A stretch of DNA of 10,833 nt from Desulfobacteraceae bacterium (GTDB taxonomy: Bacteria; Desulfobacterota; Desulfobacteria; Desulfobacterales; DAOWNP01): contig DAOWNP010000050.1 in NCBI GenBank assembly GCA_030642545.1, forward strand, positions 1 to 10,833, given 5' to 3'. The notes beneath the pieces are model-generated. The model did not search any database, was not told where the DNA came from, and was given only the letters and a program-made list of their open reading frames with translations. Within the stretch, counting starts at the first letter, position 1. The number at the start of each line of letters is the position of its first letter. This document shows, piece by piece, positions 6,828 to 10,833 of the stretch. The translations under genes and the position numbers were made by a program.

Positions 6828-7036
6828 AATAATTTCACAATATATGAGAAAGGAAGGCATATTGTAACACGCAAACAACCTATAACACAGTGAATTTATT
6901 GGGTTAGTCATAACATAGGTCAGCAGATATCAATGCATTAAGCTATAGTTAAATGTATGACCGAAATTAAAACTAAAGTCAAAATTACTTATGTAACAAT
7001 CTATATATTGTTGTATCTATTAATTAAAGGCATATT

Positions 7037-8212
7037 ATGCCCATATCAAAAAAAATCCAGGATTTTATGCAACAATCTTCATGGATACGAAAAATGTTTG
7101 AACAGGGAACATTACTTAAAAACAGACATGGCGTGGAAAATGTTTTTGATTTTAGTCTTGGGAATCCTAATATTAAACCACCGGAAAGCTTTTCAAAAAC
7201 ATTAAAACTTATTGCATCTGACAATTGCTCCCACAGTTACATGCCAAATAACGGATTTATACATGTAAGAAAAGCTGTTTCCGATTATTTAGAGAAAGAG
7301 CAGGGGGTTCATCTTACAGCAAATGATATTATTATGACATGCGGTGCTGCAGGCGGATTAAATGTAATTTTAAAAACAATATTAAACCCGGAAGAAGAGG
7401 TAATAACTCCAGCACCTTATTTTGTTGAATATAATTTTTATGTGGACAATCACGGCGGAGTATTAAAAACAGTTAATACAAAACCAGATTTTACCTTGGA
7501 TAACAAAGCAATAGAAAAAGCTATAACAAAAAAAACAAAAGCTGTTTTAATAAATTTTCCAAATAACCCAACAGGCCGGATTTACTCTAAAGAATCATTA
7601 AATGAACTATGCTCAATTCTCAGAAAAAAAAGCCTTGAAATGGAAAACACAATTTTTTTGATTTCAGATGAACCATACAGAAAAATTGTATACGACAATT
7701 ATAAAGTTCCAAGTATTTTTAACAGCTACGAAGAGAGCATACTGACTACTTCATATTCAAAAGATATATCAATCCCCGGCGAACGAATAGGCTTTATTGC
7801 AGTAAATTCTGCATCAAAAGATAATAGCGATCTTATATCCGGCATGACTTTAGCCAACAGAATACTTGGTTTTGTTAATGCACCTGCTCTTATGCAGCTG
7901 GTTCTACCATATATACAAGGACATACTTCAAACATAAGTATTTATGCAAAAAACAGAGATATTTTATGTCAGGGACTTGCCAAAATTGGCTATGAATTTA
8001 TAAAGCCTGAAGGAGCTTTTTATCTGTTTGTTAAATCTCCGGTACAAGATGACACAAAGTTTGTAAATGAACTGCAAAAAGAACTTATTTTAACAGTTCC
8101 TGGAACAGGCTTTGGGTGTTCCGGATATTTCAGAATTGCATTCTGTGTTGATGAAAAAGTTATTACAGGTGCCCTGAACGGCTTTAAACGTACTTTTGAT
8201 AAATTTAAATAA
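7037..8212 (+). CDS. Pyridoxal-phosphate aminotransferase, class I/II (aspartate aminotransferase-like)
   Basis: This 391-aa fold-type I PLP enzyme transfers amino groups between amino and 2-oxo acids. Signatures in order: FSLGNPNIKPPE (39-50), YMPNNGFIHVRKAV (68-81), CGAAGGLNVILKTI (102-115), FPNNPTGRIYS (174-184, Asn177 contacts PLP), ISDEPYRKI (209-217, Asp211 to the pyridine nitrogen, Tyr214), SYSKDISIPGERIGF (239-253, Lys242 the Schiff-base lysine, Arg250 to the phosphate) and YFRIAFC (364-370, Arg366 to the substrate carboxylate). The set is complete. Substrate choice cannot be settled from sequence; the family includes aspartate, aromatic and alanine-type enzymes. The ATG follows AAAGG at 7026-7030. 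The next gene is an OadA/PycB-type enzyme 67 nt away, and an aspartate-to-oxaloacetate reaction would feed it directly; that link is inference. The 228 nt upstream contain no gene, only short inverted repeats (CAATAT/ATATTG at 6838-6864; AACAAT/ATTGTT at 6995-7012). Confidence 0.92.
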   Translation: MPISKKIQDFMQQSSWIRKMFEQGTLLKNRHGVENVFDFSLGNPNIKPPESFSKTLKLIASDNCSHSYMPNNGFIHVRKAVSDYLEKEQGVHLTANDIIMTCGAAGGLNVILKTILNPEEEVITPAPYFVEYNFYVDNHGGVLKTVNTKPDFTLDNKAIEKAITKKTKAVLINFPNNPTGRIYSKESLNELCSILRKKSLEMENTIFLISDEPYRKIVYDNYKVPSIFNSYEESILTTSYSKDISIPGERIGFIAVNSASKDNSDLISGMTLANRILGFVNAPALMQLVLPYIQGHTSNISIYAKNRDILCQGLAKIGYEFIKPEGAFYLFVKSPVQDDTKFVNELQKELILTVPGTGFGCSGYFRIAFCVDEKVITGALNGFKRTFDKFK

Positions 8213-8240
8213 CTTATAAGTTTCAATAACCTTATAAGTT
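8211..8240. repeat. Hairpin and repeated CTTATAAGTTT motif between the aminotransferase and oadA genes
   Basis: AACTTATAAG (8211-8220) pairs perfectly with CTTATAAGTT (8231-8240) across a 10-nt loop. The unit CTTATAAGTTT also recurs as a direct repeat 18 nt apart (8213 and 8231), and AACTTATAAGTT at 8211-8222 is itself self-complementary. The left arm starts within the aminotransferase stop codon. An 18-nt phasing of near-palindromes suits either an RNA hairpin or a tandem operator upstream of oadA; sequence alone cannot decide. Confidence 0.6.
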
Positions 8241-8279
8241 TAATCAAATATTATAAATATTGTTACAGGAGAAAATTAA

Positions 8280-10304
8280 ATGAGTGAACATAATGATGTC
8301 AGCATCAAAAAAACAGAATACAGCAAAGACAGGACAAAAGCTGAAAAACCAATTAAAATAATGGATTTGACCCTGCGTGACGGTCATCAATCTTTATTTG
8401 CAACAAGAGGACGTACCGAAGATATGATTCCTGTTGCCGAAATGATGGATGAAGTCGGCTTCTGGGCAACTGAAACATGGGGGGGAGCTACATTTGATAC
8501 CATGCATCGTTTTTTAAATGAAGATCCATGGGAACGGATAAGAACTCTTAAAAGATATTTTAAAAAAACACCCTTCTCAATGCTCCTGAGAGCTCAAAAT
8601 TTAGTAGGCTACAGGAATTATGCAGATGATCTTGCCAAAGCTTTTGTAGAACGTGCTGTAGAAAACGGTATGGATGTTTTCAGAACATTTGACGCATTAA
8701 ATGATTATAGAAATTTTGAAACAGTTGTACCTGTAATAAAAGAGAGCGGAACACACTTTCAGGGATGTATATGTTATACCCTTACCGAACCAAGATTAGG
8801 CGGAGATGTATATAATCTGGATTATTTTGTGAAAAAAGCAAAAGAACTTGATGCCATGGGAGCCGACAGTATCTGCTTAAAAGATATGGCAGGTCTGATG
8901 GCACCATATGATGCCTTTAATATAATTACAGCTATTAAAAAAGAGGTGTCTGCTCCATTACATCTCCACACCCATTTTACATCCGGTATGGCAGCTATGA
9001 CCCATTTAAAAGCAATAGAGGCAGGAGTTGAAATATTAGATACATGTATGGCTCCATATGCATACAGAACATCACACCCTGCAATTGAACCATTGGTCAT
9101 GAGTCTTCTCGGAACAAATAAAGACACAGGTTTTGATATAAAACTGCTTGCAAGTATCAATGAAATACTTGAAAAAGAGATACTGCCAAAATACAGACAC
9201 CTGTTAGATGATACTAAGGTTTCTATTATAGATATTAACGTATTATTGCATCAGACACCCGGTGGAATGCTGTCAAATCTCGTTAATCAGCTAAGAGAAA
9301 TGGATGCTTTAGACAAAATAGATGAAGTTTATGCTGAACTTCCAAAGGTTAGAAAAGATCTCGGTCAAATTCCTCTTGTTACCCCCACAAGTCAGATCGT
9401 TGGAATTCAAACTGTAAACAACGTACTCTTTGATGATGAAAATGAAAGATACAAAATGATCACAGGTCAGGTAAAAGATCTATGCTATGGTCTGTACGGG
9501 AAAACCGCTGTCCCTATAAATTCTGAACTTCAAAAAAAGGCATTAAAAGGTTATCCAAAAGGAGAAGTTCCCATAACCTGCAGACCTGCTGAAGTACTTG
9601 ATCCTGAATTACCAAAAGCTAAAGAAGAGATAAAAGGTCTTGCCGTTGACATTGATGATGAAATTCTTTATGCCATGTTTCCTGTAACAGGGAAAAAATT
9701 TCTTAAATGGAAATATGGAAAAGAAGAAGCACCTGAATCAGTTAAAGCCAGATCATTAGATCAGGCTTTAACTGAACAAAAGCTCATAGAAAAAGTCAGA
9801 GCAGGTAAACTCGTTGACAAACCTGAAAAAGATGTTCCTGAAAAAAGTGATGCGGCAAGAACATTTAAAGTTTTTGTTGATGATGATTATTTTGATATAG
9901 GAGTGGAAGAAGTTGGAGGTTCACCTGTTGTAAGTTATATCCAGCAGCCTCAAATCCCTGTTGCAGCATCACCTGCACCAGTGGCATCAGCTCCAGCACC
10001 AGCACCTGCTCCAGCACCTACACCAGCACCTGCTCCAACAGCAACTCCAGCACCTGCTCCAACAGCAACTCCAGCAGCTGCACCGGCAGACGGCACAGGA
10101 GTTAAAGCTCCCATGCCCGGTATGATAATTGAGTATACTAAAAAAATAGGGGATACTATAGAAAAAGGAGACACAGCTGTTCTGCTTGAAGCTATGAAAA
10201 TGGAAAATGCTCTTGTTGCTCCTGTTAGTGGTAAAATAGTAGCTATTAATTATAAAAGTGGAGATTCTGTTGCAAAAGATGATGTTCTTTGTGTTATCGG
10301 ATAA
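8280..10304 (+). CDS. oadA: Biotin-dependent carboxyltransferase: oxaloacetate decarboxylase alpha / pyruvate carboxylase subunit B type
   Basis: This 674-aa protein fuses a carboxyltransferase TIM-barrel, a conserved carboxylase domain and a biotinyl domain. MDLTLRDGHQSLFATR (28-43) holds metal ligand Asp34; CLKDMAGL (199-206) holds Lys201, the lysine carbamylated in this family; LHLHTH (227-232) holds metal ligands His230 and His232. RTSHPAIEP follows at 263-271. The middle domain extends to about 560. A Pro/Ala linker (about 558-600) precedes the biotinyl domain, with EAMKMEN at 637-643 and biotin attached to Lys640. It moves CO2 between biotin and pyruvate/oxaloacetate. Architecture fits OadA of the Na+-pump decarboxylase, two-subunit pyruvate carboxylase B, or a 5S-1.3S-like transcarboxylase; no OadB/OadG or biotin carboxylase gene is in the window, so the direction is unresolved. 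A charged ~25-residue N-terminal extension precedes the usual start. AGGAGA at 8267-8272 fixes the ATG. Confidence 0.92.
   Translation: MSEHNDVSIKKTEYSKDRTKAEKPIKIMDLTLRDGHQSLFATRGRTEDMIPVAEMMDEVGFWATETWGGATFDTMHRFLNEDPWERIRTLKRYFKKTPFSMLLRAQNLVGYRNYADDLAKAFVERAVENGMDVFRTFDALNDYRNFETVVPVIKESGTHFQGCICYTLTEPRLGGDVYNLDYFVKKAKELDAMGADSICLKDMAGLMAPYDAFNIITAIKKEVSAPLHLHTHFTSGMAAMTHLKAIEAGVEILDTCMAPYAYRTSHPAIEPLVMSLLGTNKDTGFDIKLLASINEILEKEILPKYRHLLDDTKVSIIDINVLLHQTPGGMLSNLVNQLREMDALDKIDEVYAELPKVRKDLGQIPLVTPTSQIVGIQTVNNVLFDDENERYKMITGQVKDLCYGLYGKTAVPINSELQKKALKGYPKGEVPITCRPAEVLDPELPKAKEEIKGLAVDIDDEILYAMFPVTGKKFLKWKYGKEEAPESVKARSLDQALTEQKLIEKVRAGKLVDKPEKDVPEKSDAARTFKVFVDDDYFDIGVEEVGGSPVVSYIQQPQIPVAASPAPVASAPAPAPAPAPTPAPAPTATPAPAPTATPAAAPADGTGVKAPMPGMIIEYTKKIGDTIEKGDTAVLLEAMKMENALVAPVSGKIVAINYKSGDSVAKDDVLCVIG
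10023..10070 (+). repeat. 24-bp perfect tandem repeat (two copies) in the oadA linker
   Basis: Two identical 24-bp units (10023-10046 and 10047-10070) encode the repeated octapeptide APAPTATP in the flexible linker before the biotinyl domain. The flanking sequence is degenerate repeats of GCACCTGCTCCA/CCAGCA type. Identity at synonymous positions shows recent duplication; the linker length may vary between strains. Confidence 0.9.
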
Positions 10305-10309
10305 AAAAT

Positions 10310-10455
10310 CGACAGGCCGTTACAAAACGCCAATTTATCCAATTTCTGCGTTGGAAAATTGATTTTGATCATCGGAATACAACGGCGTATGCCTGTAGTC
10401 AAAATATTTTTCCGCCTTGAACTTGAAGAAATTTTAATGAAGTAACAGCCTGTCG
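10310..10455. repeat. 146-bp long imperfect palindrome, MITE-like or dispersed repeat
   Basis: The ends are inverted repeats: CGACAGGCCGTTAC (10310-10323) and GTAACAGCCTGTCG (10442-10455), 13 of 14 pairs matching. The interior also folds back: GGAAAATTGATTTTGA in the left half matches, with small gaps, the reverse complement of TCAAAATATTTTTCC in the right half, and GGAATAC / GGCATAC correspond near the centre. It has no open frame and begins 5 nt after the oadA stop. The local base composition is richer in G/C than the surrounding intergenic DNA. No clear target-site duplication flanks it. It resembles non-autonomous mobile elements or extragenic repeats; copy number elsewhere cannot be judged here. 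Confidence 0.65.
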
Positions 10456-10705
10456 GAATAAATTCTTCCTGAATTTAATCTTGCAAAAAAAGAGAAAAGA
10501 ATATATATTAAAATTTATTCTTTTCTCTGTAAAAAATTATTCTTAATTTTTATATAAAGCCTTTTTAAATACTGTTTTTTTTTCACTATATTACAAAGCA
10601 TAAACTATGATTTATGTTATAGACAAACCAACTCTCATCCTTATGAAAATGTTCATCAGAGCATGGATATTCTTCAAAAATATTAAATTTTTATAAATAA
10701 TAATC
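10456..10705. other. AT-rich intergenic region before the response regulator gene
   Basis: These 250 bases contain the hairpin described at 10491-10528, a small inverted repeat CATAAA/TTTATG at 10599-10616, and a 29-codon frame at 10607-10696 without a ribosome site that I do not consider a gene. No promoter matching consensus at good spacing is evident for the response regulator. Confidence 0.5.
10491..10528 (-). terminator. Hairpin with T-tract oriented for minus-strand transcription
   Basis: AGAGAAAAGAATA (10491-10503) pairs perfectly with TATTCTTTTCTCT (10516-10528), a 13-bp stem with a 12-nt loop. Seven A bases or more lie directly to the left, which read as a T-tract after the stem on the minus strand, the layout of an intrinsic terminator for leftward transcription. 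On the plus strand the stem is followed by GTAAAAAATT instead. No minus-strand gene to its right is seen within the window, so its client is unclear; the stem is mainly A-T. Confidence 0.4.
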
Positions 10706-10833
10706 ATGAATAATAATAAAAAAAAAATTTTATGTGTTGATGATGACCCCACTACACTGATTTTCTATACAAAATATTTATCTGAAGAGTACCAGCTTAT
10801 TACCTGCGATTCAGGTGAAAAAGGATATACTGC
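10706..10833 (+). CDS. Response regulator receiver domain, N-terminal part (cut by window end)
   Basis: The first 42 codons read MNNNKKKILCVDDDPTTLI and continue through FYTKYLSEEYQLITCDSGEKGYTA. The hydrophobic strand followed by the acidic cluster Asp12-Asp13-Asp14 is the Mg2+-binding pocket of CheY-like receiver domains, and the Glu-Tyr-Gln-Leu/Cys-Asp-Ser-Gly-Glu-Lys-Gly segment is the usual second strand and turn. The phospho-accepting Asp and any output domain lie beyond the window, so it could be a single-domain regulator, a DNA-binding regulator or part of a larger signalling protein. An in-frame stop at 10694-10696 excludes a longer N-terminus. No Shine-Dalgarno is visible. Confidence 0.88.
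   Translation, partial: MNNNKKKILCVDDDPTTLIFYTKYLSEEYQLITCDSGEKGYT

Noticed and set aside
6957..7205. 82-codon plus-strand frame overlapping the aminotransferase start
   Set aside because: It runs into the conserved aminotransferase frame, has no ribosome site, and its first part is low-complexity AT-rich translation.
8822..9160. 112-aa minus-strand frame inside oadA
   Set aside because: It lies wholly within a strongly conserved enzyme domain on the other strand, so it is a shadow frame.
9950..10174. Minus-strand Gly/Ala/Val-rich frame opposite the oadA linker
   Set aside because: It is the antisense reading of the Pro/Ala-rich repeats in oadA and has no independent start signal or family resemblance.
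10607..10696. 29-codon hydrophobic frame upstream of the response regulator
   Set aside because: There is no ribosome binding site, and the composition is that expected from AT-rich intergenic DNA.

Overview
This window most likely comes from the chromosome of an AT-rich, anaerobic bacterium, probably a Desulfobacterota (deltaproteobacterial) sulfate-reducer-like lineage. That placement is an inference from gene content (MurJ plus a PBP4-type carboxypeptidase of a Gram-negative cell, an OadA/PycB-type biotin enzyme, a free-standing Nfu protein) and from the style of the intergenic repeats. No taxonomic search was possible.

Layout. (1) 1-241: a short stretch with what looks like the decayed 3' end of an unrecognised gene. 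(2) 242-1427, + strand: two overlapping flavodoxin-fold oxidoreductase genes, the first with an iron-sulfur-flavoprotein-like cysteine cluster; they look slightly less AT-rich than the rest. (3) 1515-5120, - strand: elbB, murJ and a dacB-like gene, reading leftwards; murJ and dacB are 10 nt apart and are an envelope/peptidoglycan pair (lipid II flipping and D-Ala-D-Ala peptide trimming). (4) 5121-5466: a very AT-rich divergent intergenic region. (5) 5467-6808, + strand: tgt (queuosine tRNA modification) and a 73-aa Nfu-type Fe-S carrier, joined by a Shine-Dalgarno that overlaps the tgt stop; the Nfu stop lies at the centre of a 38-bp perfect palindrome. (6) 7037-10304, + strand: a fold-type I aminotransferase and a 674-aa biotin-dependent carboxyltransferase (OadA/PycB type) with its own biotinyl domain, consistent with work at the aspartate/oxaloacetate/pyruvate node. 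(7) 10305-10833: a 146-bp long imperfect palindrome resembling a MITE or dispersed repeat, a minus-oriented hairpin plus T-tract, and the first 42 codons of a response regulator cut by the window edge.

Most protein-coding content is ordinary housekeeping. I did not find a convincing new multi-gene system. The least explained structure is non-coding: inverted repeats sit at, or immediately after, the stop codons of nearly every transcription unit (positions 1429, 1457-1535, 4426-4447, 6790-6827, 8211-8240, 10310-10455), mostly without the U-run of a classical intrinsic terminator. A MurJ lacking the usual paired arginines of its second helix, and the flavoprotein pair beside a decayed gene end, also merit a second look.
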